From NCBI GenBank assembly GCA_946902985.2, contig OX336396.1, positions 238,902,297-238,966,296 on the forward strand: 64,000 nucleotides of DNA, read 5' to 3'. Under the pieces are notes generated by a model. That model saw nothing but the letters and a program-made list of their open reading frames with translations, was not told the DNA's origin and made no database searches. Both the position numbers and the translations under genes were made by a program. Of this stretch, positions 32,216 through 43,555 are shown one piece after another (position 1 is the first letter of the stretch; every line of letters begins with the position of its first letter). The DNA comes from Meconema thalassinum (taxonomy: Eukaryota > Arthropoda > Insecta > Orthoptera > Tettigoniidae).

Positions 32216-33451
32216 TTTTTAGCCTACTTTCGATGTTTGCAAAAAGTGAAAGTAGACTTAAGAGATCAACACAGGGCGAAAAATTGTGTGTCTGTCTGTG
32301 TGTGTGTGTGTGTGTGTGTGAGTGTGTGTACTCTGAATGTCTGTCCCCCCTATCAATTCGAAAACAGTGAAACCGAATTGAACGAAATTCGTTACAGAGG
32401 TAGCACTAGCAATGGGCACCTCAGTGTCATGTTTTATATCGCCGCCATCTTGACGGAAACGTAATGGCGGCCGCCCAAATGTTAAAAGCTTAAACCAATT
32501 TCAACCAACCTAATCATCTGATCTCTACCAATTTTTGCAACCTTATACCTTTATGTATGCAGAATCTTTTGACCAAACGACAAGGTCATCAGCCCAATAA
32601 TTTGAGGATGGTGGTCATGTTTGTGTGCAAATCGATTCCCCCTATCTACTCAAACACGATGAAACCGAATTGAACGAAATTTGGTACAGAGGTAGCACTA
32701 GCAAAGGGCACCTCAGTGTCATTGTTATATCGCCACCATCTTGACGAAAACGTAATGGCGGCCACCCAAATGTTGAAAGCTTACATCAAATTACGACCAA
32801 CCTAATCATCTGATCTCTACCACATTTTGCAACATTATACCTTTGTGCTCGAAGAATCTTTCGACTGAACTACAAGGTCATCAGCCCAATAATTTGCGGA
32901 TGGCGCCATGTATGTGTGCAAATCGATTCCCCCTATCTATTCAAACACGGTGTAACCAAATTGAACGAAATTTGGTATAAAGGTAGCACTGGTAAAGGGC
33001 ACCTCAGTGTCATGTTTTATATCGCCGCCATCTTGACGGAAACGTAATGGCGGCGACCCAAATTTTAAAAGTTTAAATCAAATTACGACCAACCGAATCA
33101 TATGATCTCTATTAAATTTTGCAACAACATACCTTTATGTAGTAATCATCTTTTGACCAAACGACAAGGTCATCAGCCCAATAGTTTACAGATAGCGGCC
33201 CTGTATGTGTGCAAATCGATTCACCATATCAATACAAACACGGTGAAACTGAATTGAATGAAATGTTGTACAGAGGTAGCACTAGCAAAGGGCACATCAT
33301 ATTCATGTTTAATATCCGCATAACACGTTGCATTTCAACAAGCTACTACAACCATCATGCAATTATACGCATTGAAAAGGACAAAGAGTTATAACAATAC
33401 CCATTCATTTAGGAGAAAGTAGGCTATATGTTCTTTACTGAACATCTTGTT
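32216..33451 (+). mobile_element. H7: complete H-type element, subfamily a
   Basis: TTTTTAGCCTACTTTCGATG start with hairpin, (TG)n at ~32288-32333, and units with 'caaacacggtg'-type landmarks at about 32365, 32655, 32946 and 33239 (period 290-293 bp). It ends GAAAGTAGGCTATATGTTC, hairpin, CTTGTT at 33451. About 1.24 kb and the most compact intact copy. Noncoding. Confidence 0.75.
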
Positions 33452-34192
33452 TAAAGAATGAACTCATAGTGCTACCTTGTGCCAGCAAACATGAAGGGAT
33501 TCTCCTATGCATCTGCAGTAGTGACATATACCTGCAACTGTATGCGGGAGCAATCCACTGCCTCTTTGATGTGAGCTACGCTTTATACCGGCCAGTTAGT
33601 GAACCCATGCCAGCGGTGTTATTGAAAATGGCCTCTTATTGCCGATACAGGGCACTGCCAAGTATAGGCGCGATGAAAAATTAGGTGTGCAGTATGTATA
33701 TTAAATGCGTTTCTCCCAGTGATACGTTTAGACCAACGAAGTTTCAATTATTTTTAGTAGTCAGTGTTAATATACTTAATTCCTACGATGTTTGGAGTGT
33801 TGGTTGATGCGATATAGCACTCGACGTATCAAGTGCTTACATTAAATAAGAACACAGCAAAAGTATGAAGATTTAATAAATCGTAATTGTTTTCAGCAAA
33901 TATGATATAATGAATATTTTCACACCAAAGAACGACAACTTGAAGGTGATTTATTGTAGTAATTTCTTTAATGGGGCCTCCAAACCTTGAGGTAAACCGT
34001 ATGCGATTTACATTCCACATAGTCACATGGCTTACAGTACGTCGTTGTACCGATCTCCGCCACCGCGCGGGCTCATTGTTTCCGTCCCATGCACTTCCGT
34101 TCATTCCACTTCCGTCCCATCCAATTCCGTCTCTTTTCCAAAATCTCTCCCACAAAAATGTCGAGCTACCGAGTGGAAAGAAGTTACACATC
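33452..34192. other. No gene identified
   Basis: Contains short frames only. 34085-34150 is pyrimidine-rich (repeated 'cttccgtccca'). No repeat or family match that I can support. Confidence 0.35.
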
Positions 34193-34257
34193 AATAAATA
34201 AACAAATAAATAAATAAATAAATAAATGATTAAATGTATAAATAAATAAATAAATTA
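34193..34257. repeat. (AAAT)n microsatellite
   Basis: Repeated ATAA/AAAT units with a short interruption near 34230. Confidence 0.9.
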
Positions 34258-34317
34258 TCAATCATTACTCCAGACCAGGGAGCTTAATGAATTGGAGATT
34301 CAGGAGACTCTGTGACT

Positions 34318-34545
34318 TCATGATAAAAAGGAATGCAATGCCGCCGAAATAAATCAGAAACCCCTATTGACATCAAATTGGCAGGTAGGAAGCTAAAGAA
34401 AGTAGGAAACTTTTGCTACTTGGGAAGCAAAATAACAAATGATGGAAGAAGCAAAAGAGATATCAAAAGTAGGTTGGCTCAGGAAAGGAATGCATTTTTA
34501 AAGAAAATAAATTTGTTGACATCAAATACAATATAGATTTAGGTA
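34318..34545 (+). pseudogene. LINE RT C-terminal fragment (type 1)
   Basis: Reads IDIKLAGRKLKKVGNFCYLGSKITNDGRSKRDIKSRLAQERNAFLKKINLLTSNT. This is the conserved post-YADD part of a LINE reverse transcriptase (FCYLGSKIT...DGRS..DIKSRLA). It stops near 34536. Same family as 63366-64000 and upstream in the protein of the fragments at 4040 and 56125. Confidence 0.85.
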
Positions 34546-35032
34546 TTATAAATTGGCTGAGGTGGGAATCAAACCCGTGCCTCCGCAGTGACAGTGTATG
34601 AAAAGCAACACCTGGTGTTGGTATTTGATAAACACCTTCTTGGGCTTGGACAGACAACAGTGGAAAGTAGGCCACGGTGACGTCACGGGAAGCAATTACA
34701 AGAAGAGTTCTTGTAAAGACTAGATCTTCTATCCCGTGTCAATTAATGAAGATGAACGGTGACCACTTTATGTGAAGGCAGTCTATAATTAGCTCAATGC
34801 GCCTTCTGTTATTACTAAAGTCCCCTCTTCTTATAGCACCTAGCTATCGATCGAGCTCATTGCCGTACTTTCTAATCCACCGCAATGTGTAATTAAAGAA
34901 CTGGCAATGAGAGCGCTTCAGTTCCCACGCTAAAGTACTCCAGCTTCAGAATAAAACATGTTGATAATCGTATGCAAAGTGAAGCGAATTTCGGTAAATT
35001 ACTTTGTTCAACAATGCCATTTTTACATAAAG
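34546..35032. other. No gene; SINE scrap
   Basis: 34557-34625 resembles a reverse tRNA-like SINE head/body (gaggtgggaatcaaacccg). The rest has nothing I can recognise. Confidence 0.4.
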
Positions 35033-35475
35033 AACAAGTAATTCCGTGAAGAACTATACGGCCTATTTTTATATATCCTACTTATGTGCATAGCCTCTAT
35101 CAACATACAAAATTTCAGTTTCATTGCTATCATAGATTAATAGATATTGGGAACCGTCTAAATATTTCGGATGGTCGCCATGTTGGATATTTATATATGG
35201 AGGTCATAGAGTTATGTACTATTAGATGACGATTTGTGAGTAGACTCGATATTCAAACTTTCCCTTCGATCGCATGATCAATACACAATAAATGAAAACT
35301 TAATTTTAAAATTACGCACAGCTGCCCTCTTAAAGTTATGTGAACAATTGAACTAAATTAGATGCCACTGCATTACACAATGTATCATATTTCACTGCGC
35401 TCAGATAGTTAAATTGCGAGAAAAGTCTATTAAAATGTTTCACATTCGCTTGGCCGATATGCTCGTTTTGTTTTT
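35033..35475 (-). mobile_element. H8: 3' part of an H-type element, subfamily c
   Basis: Right end with AACAAG, hairpin AGTTCTTCACGGAAT-like pairing and AAAAATAGGCCG (minus strand), then unit text matching H4 (gatggtcgccatgttgga). It is cut off at ~35475 with no left end. Confidence 0.65.
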
Positions 35476-35927
35476 TACATTTTTTGGAAGTCCTTATTTT
35501 TGTTTTTATCTGTCGTTTTTTCTTATTTCAGGAATGCTAATGAATGCTGTGTTTTGTTTCTAGCCAACATTCTGAGAATGTTTGTCTTCCATAGTGCTCC
35601 ATGGTGTTTTGTGAGTTACTTTGTGGAATCAAAACTGCTTCTTTTTGTATTGTGACTTTTACCTGAGTTTCTGAGTTACTGTGTGGAATCAAAAGTGCTG
35701 ATATAATGCCCCACAGATGTGCTAATAACCCCAACAAATTTTGGCCCATTATAATATGTGTACAACATAAAAGTTTCAATACGTTTCAGTATTTGGTAAA
35801 TAGAGTAGTTCCTTTTATTGTAATTTTGTTTGACTTATATTTTCCATTTTTTTGTGAGTGTATCATGTAAAAATCATAGGTTTCTCACTTTAATTTCCTG
35901 TGTGCTATGTCTTAGAATAATCACTTA
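35476..35927. other. No gene; short internal duplication
   Basis: 'gagttactktgtggaatcaaaa' occurs twice (~35621 and ~35671), otherwise nothing recognisable. The AT-rich part at 35928-35960 is the poly(A) region of the next feature. Confidence 0.35.
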
Positions 35928-36429
35928 ATTTTTTTTCTTTGGAAATCCTGTTTTATTGTTATTCATTCGTATGGCATAAATTATACATAATTATGTTACA
36001 AATAAGGTGAAAAACTTAATTGCTAGTATATACAAAATGTACATACGTTCTGACAGGGAAGAAGATACAAGCATTACAAATGGATGTAAAACGAGTTTAA
36101 CCAATTCACTGCTTCATCTGTAGCCTCATGTATTTCTTGTAGCGTCCCACTGAACCTCCTTATTGGGCATTCCATGGCAATGGGATAAACCGTCTGTGGC
36201 ACTTCACTGCAATCGCAGGCTGGATTGTCGATCATCTTCCACTCATGCCTCCAATACTGGCAACTACCATGTCGGGTTCTTAGTCGATTTAGTGACGTCC
36301 AAGTTTTTCGGGATGAGTTGAAACCTAGGGGGCGTTGAGTTGGATCCAGAATTAGATGATATTTGTCTGGATTCGAGGAAACCCAATTGTTGCGCCATGC
36401 TTGATAGACAATAAATTGCTCTTGAACCT
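35928..36429 (-). pseudogene. Jockey-like LINE 3' end with poly(A)
   Basis: Minus strand, 36429-36074: QAWRNNWVSSN...KTWTSLNRLRTRHGSC...CDCSEVPQTVYPIAMECPIRRFSG...VNWLNSF, then TAA. This is the C-terminal region downstream of RT in jockey-group LINEs: LNR.RT.HG, C.C....QT..H...ECP (the His is Tyr here). A 3' UTR follows with AATAAA (~35951-35956) and an A-rich run (35930-35940). The reading begins right after 'ttttcatttagtttcatacag', which looks like a 3' splice site but may be chance. 5'-truncated. Confidence 0.75.
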
Positions 36430-37021
36430 GTATGAAACTAAATGAAAATAAATTTAATAGTCTCTTAAAACAATTAAAATAAATAATGAAACAGAAAAAA
36501 AACACCAACCCGGGCCCAATGTTTGGGAAGCCAGGCTCTGCCTGTCACAAGTCCGGACTAAGGGCGAGTGATAGAGGAGTTACACCTCTTTAAAAAACCT
36601 TGGGCCAGCTGGCCCGGCTGGTAGTACCATGTGAGGGTCCCTTACCAGGGTTACGGTGAAGACCTCAACAGCATAGACAGTGGAGTAGATGGACTATGGA
36701 ACAGTGTCGATGGCGGAAGAGGCATCCCAGTGCTCGGAAAAATAAGAGTAAAAGGTATATGGCAACCATATATCAATTTAAGGGGACGACGGTTCCATAT
36801 GTTAATGGCGGTACCCCGACAGCGTCTGTATCACATGTTAGTGGCGGCTGATTTTATAACACTCAGAAGTGGAACTCTGAGTTTATCCAACTGACTGGTC
36901 AGTCAAAATTTCGAAACCTCAATTAAATCAACATGGACAGTGCACCTTCTAAAGCAAATATTTACCCCAGGGGTTTCAGTCCCCAAGTGGTCTATTCGGA
37001 TTCCGGGGAGACCACTGATGA

Positions 37022-38752
37022 GTGCATGGAAGTAAGTCGGAGTACTTCAATCCCCATAGAAACAAGGTTAAAGCAAGATCTCGGATTTGGCTCATGACAT
37101 TTAATGTCAATTCTCTTTTGAAAGTGGGAAAACTTAAACATATCCTGAATAAATCTAAAGAACGCAACATTAAAATAATTGCATTCCAAGAATCACGCTA
37201 TACTGATGAATGCCCTTTTGATTCTGAAAACTATAGGATATTCAAAGGAAAACCGGGTGAACTAGTTATGGATCACTGTCCGCAGTTTGGGACGGGCTTT
37301 ATAGTGGATAAGTCAATACTTGGCTCAGTTGTGACATTCGAGTCTTATTCAGGACGTCTTTCAACCTTAACGATAAAATCGGGAAACAAAATTTATTCTC
37401 TAGTGAATGGTCATGCTCCAACTAACATTACGAATAAAGAAGCACCTGACAAAGCAGAGCAGTTCTGGAATCAGCTAGACAGTGTTTTACAAAGAATTCC
37501 AAGTCATCATGTCAAAATCCTTATGGGCGACTTTAATGCCCAAATAGGAAAGGAGAAGAAATATCGATACTGGGTTGGGAAATTGTCCGGCCATGCACAA
37601 ACCAATAAGAACGGCATACGACTCATTGAGTTATGCATCAGCCATGACTTGTTTTTTAAATCTACCTTTTTCAAGAAAAGCCCTTCTAAAACTAAGACTT
37701 GGGTCGCACCTAATCCCTTATTAGGTGAATATCAACTGGATCATGTGCTGATTTCCCGCCTGCATACATCTGAAATCATGAAACTCAAAGTTCTGAAAGG
37801 ACTGGATTTAGACTCTGATCATTATCCAACAAAATTTTCCCTGGATATGATCCCTGAAAAGAGAAACTTTATGAAGCGAGCTCCACAACGAAAGTACGAC
37901 ACAGCAGGTATTAAAAGCAATGAAGACTTTAAGAAAGGTACAGAACAGTTAGATCCACAAAATTGGACACAAATTAAAACAGGACTCTTACACACAGCCG
38001 GAACTACAGCACCACTCAGAAGAACAAGAAAACACCCTTGGTGGACAGATGAATGCGACGAGTTAATACAACTTCGACAAAAAACTTGGCATAATTGGTC
38101 ATGCAATAAAACTCCAGCCACTTTTCAAGAACTTCAAAATGTTAGAAAGGTTGTTACTAAATCAATAAGGAAAATTCGTAAACTGAGTGAGGATATGAAA
38201 TTACAGTCTATAGAAGATGACTTTAAACAACATAATTCAAGGAACTATTATAGAACTTTCAAACAAAAGTTAACCAAATATTCTCCTCCATCACTCCATT
38301 TTGTCAATCATAAAGGAGAAATGGCTTATACCACTGATGCTAACTGCAAAATCCTCGCAGCATACTTTTCTAAATTACTTAATAGTGAAAGCCCTCTGGA
38401 AAAGTTTCAGTTCACTTCTAACCGAATTAATCAAGATTCAGCCCCACCAACAGTTCAGGAAATTAGAAAAACAATTCAATCACTAAAAAATAACAAGGCC
38501 ACAGGAGAAGATCAAATAACTGCAGAACTTGGAAAAAATGCAGGGGAAAATTTCATCAAAAAACTTCACGACATTATGCTGGACATCTGGCAAACTGAAA
38601 AAATACCAAAGGATTGGAAGATGGCAATAATACACCCCATACATAAAAAAGGAATCAGGTCTGATCCAAACAATTATAGAGGTGTTTCCCTTCTTCAAGT
38701 CACATATAAAATTCTCTCAAAAATTCTACTCAACCGTGCAGAGTCAACTTGA
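37022..38752 (+). pseudogene. LINE endonuclease and N-terminal RT frame
   Basis: About 576 codons, the first possible start being non-ATG. Residues ~20-270 form an AP endonuclease: WLMTFNVNSLLKVGK, IIAFQESRY (catalytic Glu), VNGHAPTN, ILMGDFNAQIG (Asp/Asn), YQLDHVLIS and SDHYP (catalytic His). After a linker (~280-465) the RT begins (KATGEDQITAE, IPKDWKMAIIHPIHKKG, NYRGVSLL). It ends at a premature TGA (38750-38752). An ATG at 36933 opens another frame (MDSAPSKANIY...) that overlaps the start of this one, so the true N-terminus is uncertain. Confidence 0.85.
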
Positions 38753-40061
38753 CCAAAGAATTGGTGAATACCAAGGTGGATTCAGAAAGGGGAGATCCCG
38801 TGCTGAGCAAATTCTGAACCTGAAGAATACTATATCATATTTTCGGAACACAACAAACAAAAATTATGTCATCACATTTGTCGATTTCAAAAAGGCCCAT
38901 GATAGTATAGATCGCATGTCACTTGTTAATGTTTTAACAGAATTTGGACTTGATAACAAAACAAGAAATATTATTAAAGATACACTAACTGAAACGAAGG
39001 CTAAAGTTAAATTTATGGGTGGTTGTAGTGATGAGTTTGAAATAAACACAGGTGTCCGTCAAGGGGATGGGCTCTCCCCTTTACTTTTCAATTGTGCTCT
39101 TGAGAAAGTTGTCAGAGAATGGAGGAAAGCAGGTGCACCATCTCACCGCCTGGGCCCAAAGATTAAGGGTATTGACTTAGATTGTCTAGCGTTTGCTGAT
39201 GATTTAGCAGTAATTGCCAAAAACGTCGCTGATGCACAGAAACAGCTTGTTATACTGGAGGAGCAAGCAGCCAAAATAGGACTAAAAATCTCCTATGAAA
39301 AAACTAAATTTATGACAAATATTAAGAATGGTCCACCTGAAATTGTCATTGGTATCAATAAGATTGCAAGAGTGAAAGAATTTAAATACTTAGGCGAATG
39401 GATCACTGAAAATGGCAATGAAAATAAATCTGTAGCATCACGAATTCAGAAAATGGAAATTGCTTTTCAACACACAAAGAATGTTTATAACAAAAAAAGC
39501 TTCTCCTGGAACAACAAAATTCGTCATTACTGTACAGTGACTAAACCTGGAGCTCTATATGCTTCAGAAACGCTCAGTTTACATCGTAAGACCTTAAAGG
39601 AAAAATTAGAGATTAAAGAAAGGAAAATCATGAGGAAAATCTTAGGGCCCAGAATTGTAAATGGCATACACTACCCCAAACCCAACTCTGAAATTTATAA
39701 AAGAGTTTCTAAATTATCTGTTACAATGAGATTGCGACGAATTCAGTTTCTAAGCCATTTGGAAAGAGTGAATCCTACCAGACTCACTTATCGAATCCAC
39801 AAATTTCTGCAAATCAAACGCACAAGACCAAAATGGTATAAACAAGTAGAGAAAGACCTTAATGAATTGGGTTCACCAAATTTACAAGATAGAAATATGA
39901 TCCGGGAAATTGTTCACACAAGGGGATTTGAGGAAGATGAGAAGAAACCACAGCGACGTACCTGGTCGGAGGAACAGAAATTACAGCAATCAGTGAAAAT
40001 GAAGAACTATTGGGCAAGGAGGAAAGCTCAGAAAATGTTGATTCCGCGTGGTCCTAAGTGA
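38736..40061 (+). pseudogene. LINE RT core and C-terminal frame
   Basis: Continues the RT one nucleotide out of frame with the previous part: GEYQGGFRKGRSRAEQI, VTFVDFKKAHDSIDR (motif A), TGVRQGDGLSPLLFN (motif B), LAFADDLAVIA (motif C, FADD), EFKYLGEWIT. The C-terminus (RKILGPRIVNGIHYP, RLRRIQFLSHLERVNPTRL, RTWSEEQK...MKNYWARRKAQ) recurs in the fragments at 51305-51718 and 51790-52236, so it is a family trait. Catalytic residues are all present. Translation ends at TGA 40059-40061, just before the (GAA)n tail. Confidence 0.87.
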
Positions 40062-40112
40062 CCCATTCGCGAAGAAGAAGAAGAAGAAGAAGAAGAAACA
40101 GAAAAAAAAACA

Positions 40113-40698
40113 ACAATAAATTAACAAGAAATATTGAATCCTTGCGGTGTTTTCCACCACACGTGACGACTGATATTACGCGGTCTCGCGTGACTTTCCG
40201 AGGATTAAATGGCCTTCATATAGCCTAACCTACAGATGGCTTCGCTACAATAACAGTTGTTAAGACTACGTTACAATCGATACAGAAATAATTACCTCGC
40301 TCAATAAAACCACGAGTGTTACTAATTACGTTCTTGTCACAAGCATAATAAACATGAGAAACTTTGTATTACACGGGTATTCAATTATAATTATTAATTG
40401 ATAGCTTTAATATGCCATAATTCATTAACGGTAATTGAAAGTCCTTTCTGGGAAATTAATTAATAATTACAATGCCGCTATCGTGATATAATTAGCTGAC
40501 GGTGATTTTTCACATCATAAAATTAGTCCTTAAACAGAATCTTGTTATACAGCGTGAGTCCAGCCTATAGAACGAAGCCTCAGAGAGGCCGTGTTGCGTG
40601 TGGTGGGGCATTGTGTGTTGCAGCGTGTCGATCAAGGCAATGGTGCTAGCCCAAATAGTTTAAATTATTAACACTCTTTAACGTATTGAATAATCATA
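40113..40698. other. No recognisable feature
   Basis: AT-rich and without a coding or repeat signature. Continuous with the text left of 36488 once the LINE and one duplication copy are discounted. Confidence 0.4.
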
Positions 40699-41207
40699 AT
40701 TACTAACGTCGCCTCCGTAGCGTAGCGGTCAGCGTGGTTAGCTGCCGCCCCGGAGGTCCTGGGTTCGATTCCCGGCTCTGCCACGAAATTTGACAAGTGG
40801 TATGAGGACTGGAACGGGGCCTACTCAGCCTCGGGTGGCCCAAATGAGTAGAGGGGGTTCGATTCCCCCTCAGTCATCCTCGAAGTGGTTTTCCGTGGTT
40901 TCCCACTTCGTCTTCGGGCAAATGCCGGGATGGTACCTTCTTCAAGGCCACGGCCGCCTCCTTCCCTCTTCCTTGCCTATCCATCCTCACCATCCCTTAC
41001 CTTCCCTCATGAGGCCCCTGTTCGTTTTGCAGGTGAGGCCGCCTGGGCGAGGTGCCAATCCCTCACCAGTTGTATCCCTTCCGATTCGATGTTCCCAGCT
41101 CTAGGACACTGCCCGTAGAGGCGGTAGTGGTGAGTTCCCTCGCTGAGTCCGTGGGTTCCACCATCCTGGAGGGTAAACGACTAAAAAAAAATATATATAT
41201 TACTAAC
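40699..41207 (+). mobile_element. SINE family A, full-length copy with 9-bp TSD
   Basis: Element 40708-41198 flanked by ATTACTAAC (40699-40707, 41199-41207). It is nearly identical to 659-1171 through head, core and tail, with one small deletion near 41057. The closeness of these two copies suggests recent activity of family A. Confidence 0.92.
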
Positions 41208-41216
41208 ATGAATTAC

Positions 41217-41510
41217 CGGAGTAGCTTCGGTGGCGTAGTTGGTAGCATGCTGAGCTGTTGTGTCCAAGGTCGGCGGATTTTTAAGAGCGTTAAGAACCTT
41301 CGGTATGCCTTCCTTTGGAGGGGAAGTGAAGCCGGCGGTCCAACGTCATAGATTTATGGCATGAAAAAGAACCTACCACTACAATTGTTAGTATGTAGCT
41401 AAATTTGTGGGTTATTTGGTTTATAAACGCTCTATCAGTTCCAGCGTTCACCGCTGGGTGTTGACAGTGGCATCTGGTGGCCAAAGTTGTAACTAAGTTA
41501 CTTGAATTTG
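41217..41510 (+). mobile_element. SINE family C, internally deleted
   Basis: Head 'gcttcggtggcgtagttggt' at ~41225, body 'cggtatgccttcctttggag', palindrome 'tcatagatttatggcatg', then decayed 3' half (ccagcgttcaccgctggg) to ~41510. The B-box part of the head is deleted. Confidence 0.75.
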
Positions 41511-41547
41511 AACTTTTATTCATCTTCATTCATTTCATCTCACATTA

Positions 41548-41935
41548 GCTTGCCACGATGGATTAGTGGCTCTCGTGTCGGATTACTAACCCCAATCTTG
41601 CAGGTTTGCTCCTGGCCGTTGTAAGTGATTTTTGAAGGGCGGCAAAAAGCACGATACACATGTCATATGATGTTAGCATGTTAAAGAACCCATTTAAATG
41701 CGGTAGGCCGTGTTCATATTGGCAAAATTAGTCTCGGGATTTTCCGCCAACACAAAGTTCCTCATTTCTCTACTAGAAAGCGCTATAGTGTCAATGAGCT
41801 TAGATATCTAACCCCCTTGATTTTCATAGTTCTTCAAGGAAAAACAAAATTCGACATGCAAGCTACCCTCTGAGTGACAAAAAACAAAGCTTGCACCCGG
41901 CACCGAGGCCATACGATATTATTATTATGATGATG

Positions 41936-41967
<32 letters not shown>

Positions 41968-41968
41968 C
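41548..41968 (+). mobile_element. SINE family D with (ATT)n tail
   Basis: tRNA-like start 'gccacgatggattagtggct' and 'gcaggtttgctcctggccgt', a ~300-bp body (ttttccgccaacacaaagtt, actagaaagcgctatagtgt, gacatgcaagctaccctctg) and end 'ggcaccgaggccatacgata' followed by ATT repeats (~41920-41968). The reverse copy at 61366-61730 matches along the whole length. Confidence 0.85.
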
Positions 41969-42254
41969 CTCACTGTTATTTCATATTCGTGCAGTTATTT
42001 CGTATCAGTGCAGTTATTTCGTTCTCGAGAGCCTCCAGAGTACGCGGATTGTTTCTGCACACCTTTTGTTTGCGGTTACCCCTCGAGTAAAAATCGCATG
42101 GCGCTGAATCTTACGAACAAATTTACTGCAAACTTCTTCTTGGGAAGCTAAGTTACCACTAAGAAAATTTGATGTTTTGTTCCATACCTAACCTTGTTTA
42201 CGGGATACGAGGCAGGCTACAGTACTACACAGCAAGTCTAAATTATCACATCTA
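41969..42254. other. No recognisable feature
   Basis: Contains a triplicated phrase 'cagttatttcg' near 41985-42020 and nothing else I can assign. Confidence 0.4.
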
Positions 42255-42449
42255 AGATGTCTTGCCAGCTGCGTATGTAATAAATGCTATGACAGCACCC
42301 AGGGCTTCCCAACCCGCTGTTGGAATAAGTACAGCGCGTTTCACTTGAATACACAACAGGCATGCGGGTTGCCTACCACCTGCAATAGAGCCCCTAATTC
42401 GTCTATCTCTGGTCCTTGTGTCTTGGTGTTTTCTCTCCTTTCGATTCAA
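42255..42449 (-). repeat. Repeat X, reverse copy (empty site for E)
   Basis: Reverse complement of 42652-42742 joined to 43471-43555: shares 'ccagagatagacgaatta', 'ctctattgcaggtggtaggc', 'tgcctgttgtgtatt' and 'agtgaaacgcgctgt'. It shows the sequence of X without the E insertion. Confidence 0.8.
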
Positions 42450-42574
42450 AGACCCGAAGGTGGCCCGAACTGACACCCGAACATAGTCTTCGGGTCAACA
42501 GATTAGGGGTGTGAAGAGAGGAAGGCACTGTTCTTCCATTTACTGTTTTGAGCTTATAAGTATCTTTAAAAAGC

Positions 42575-42650
42575 AATGGTGCCACAGTCGAGATTCGAAC
42601 CCTGGACCATAGGCTCCGCCGTCTCTCTAGCGTCTGAGCCACCGTGTCAG
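42575..42650 (-). mobile_element. tRNA-like SINE head fragment
   Basis: Minus strand reads 'gctgacacggtggctcagac' (A-box region) and 'agggttcgaatctcgactgt' (B box). No SINE core follows. Confidence 0.5.
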
Positions 42651-42651
42651 C

Positions 42652-43555
42652 CTTTGAAACGAAAGGACAGAAAAGACCAAGGCACAGGGACCAGAGATGG
42701 ATGAATTAGCGAGCAAGAACTACTCGTGGCTCTATTGCAGGTCCCCCCAGGGGCTCACATCTAGTGGGACGTAGGTTGGCGACCACGGGGCCCCAGCTGA
42801 GTCCGGCATTGCTTCCACTTACTTGTGTCGGGCTCCTCTGCGTCTTCTTTCCTGTCGACCTCACTTGGTCAACTCTTGTTCTCGTCCGATCCCGACGGTA
42901 TTAGGTTATCCGAGGCCTAGGGAGTCTCTTCCTTTTCCGTCTTAATTGTCCCTTGTCTCCTCTTTTCTGATACCGTCCTTCTGCGATGGGTCAGCCTTCT
43001 TTTCCTGTTATCTCCTGCCTTCTGCTCAAGACCCTCAAGGAGGCAGGGTGTGTGTAGCCCCACCACTTCTGGAGCACCCTAGATATTGCTACACCCTCAG
43101 GGGCTCACGGCTGGTGAGTTCGGGAGTTGGCGACCCCGATGGATTCCTGAGCTGGATCCGGTTTTTTCCCCTTTTATCCATTACCTCCGGGACTGACCCT
43201 CTCCTCTTTCACTTTCATATCTGCCTTTCATGGCTCTCCTTCCGTCCAAGTCCCTCAATCCGCATTCATGGAGGGTTGAGGGCATTTCTTTTCCTCCTGT
43301 ACTTTATTTGCCTTATTCTCCTTTTGCTTTCCATTTCTTCTGGTATATAAGTTAGTAATTAGTTTTAGTTATAGTTTACATTTCATCTTCTCGATCACCC
43401 AAACCATTATGGGCCGATAACCTAGATGTTAGGCCGCTTAAAACAACAATTATCATCATCATCATCCTCATCTATTGCAGGTGGTAGGCAGCCCACATGT
43501 CTGTTGTGTATTACAGTGAAACATGCTGTGCATGCCATAAATCTGGCGGTGTGTC
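42652..43555 (+). repeat. Repeat X, forward copy, split by E
   Basis: The left part (42652-42742) and right part (43471-43555) match the reverse copy at 42255-42449. The split falls at TCTATTGCAGGT, which is duplicated around E. Confidence 0.8.
42731..43482 (+). mobile_element. Retroposon E, complete, 12-bp TSD
   Basis: 728 bp (42743-43470) between perfect copies of TCTATTGCAGGT (42731-42742, 43471-43482). Begins CCCCCCAGGGGCTCAC; an internal near-repeat of the start lies at ~43090 (caggggctcacggctggtga, gttggcgacc). Ends 'gataacctagatgttaggcc', 'aaaacaacaatt' and (ATC)n. No tRNA head and no long frame. The LINE-style duplication and tail show retroposition. The second copy is at 62258-62997. 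Confidence 0.9.

Larger units (their letters stand above)
36488..40112 (+). mobile_element. Near-intact LINE (RTE-like) with TSD
   Basis: The element 36505-40094 is flanked by GAAACAGAAAAAAAACA (36488-36504) and the same sequence with one extra A (40095-40112). It has a ~500-bp 5' region, AP endonuclease, reverse transcriptase, a C-terminal basic domain and a short (GAA)n tail instead of poly(A), as in RTE-type LINEs. One frame break near 38736 is the only lesion I see in the coding part. It sits just upstream (minus sense) of the jockey-like fragment. Confidence 0.88.

Noticed and set aside
33209..33394. Recurring 61-codon frame (also at 29144-29329 reverse and 59375-59560)
   Set aside because: It is the 3' end unit of H elements read in the same frame. 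The DNA, not the protein, is what is conserved, and the last codons cover the hairpin signature region.
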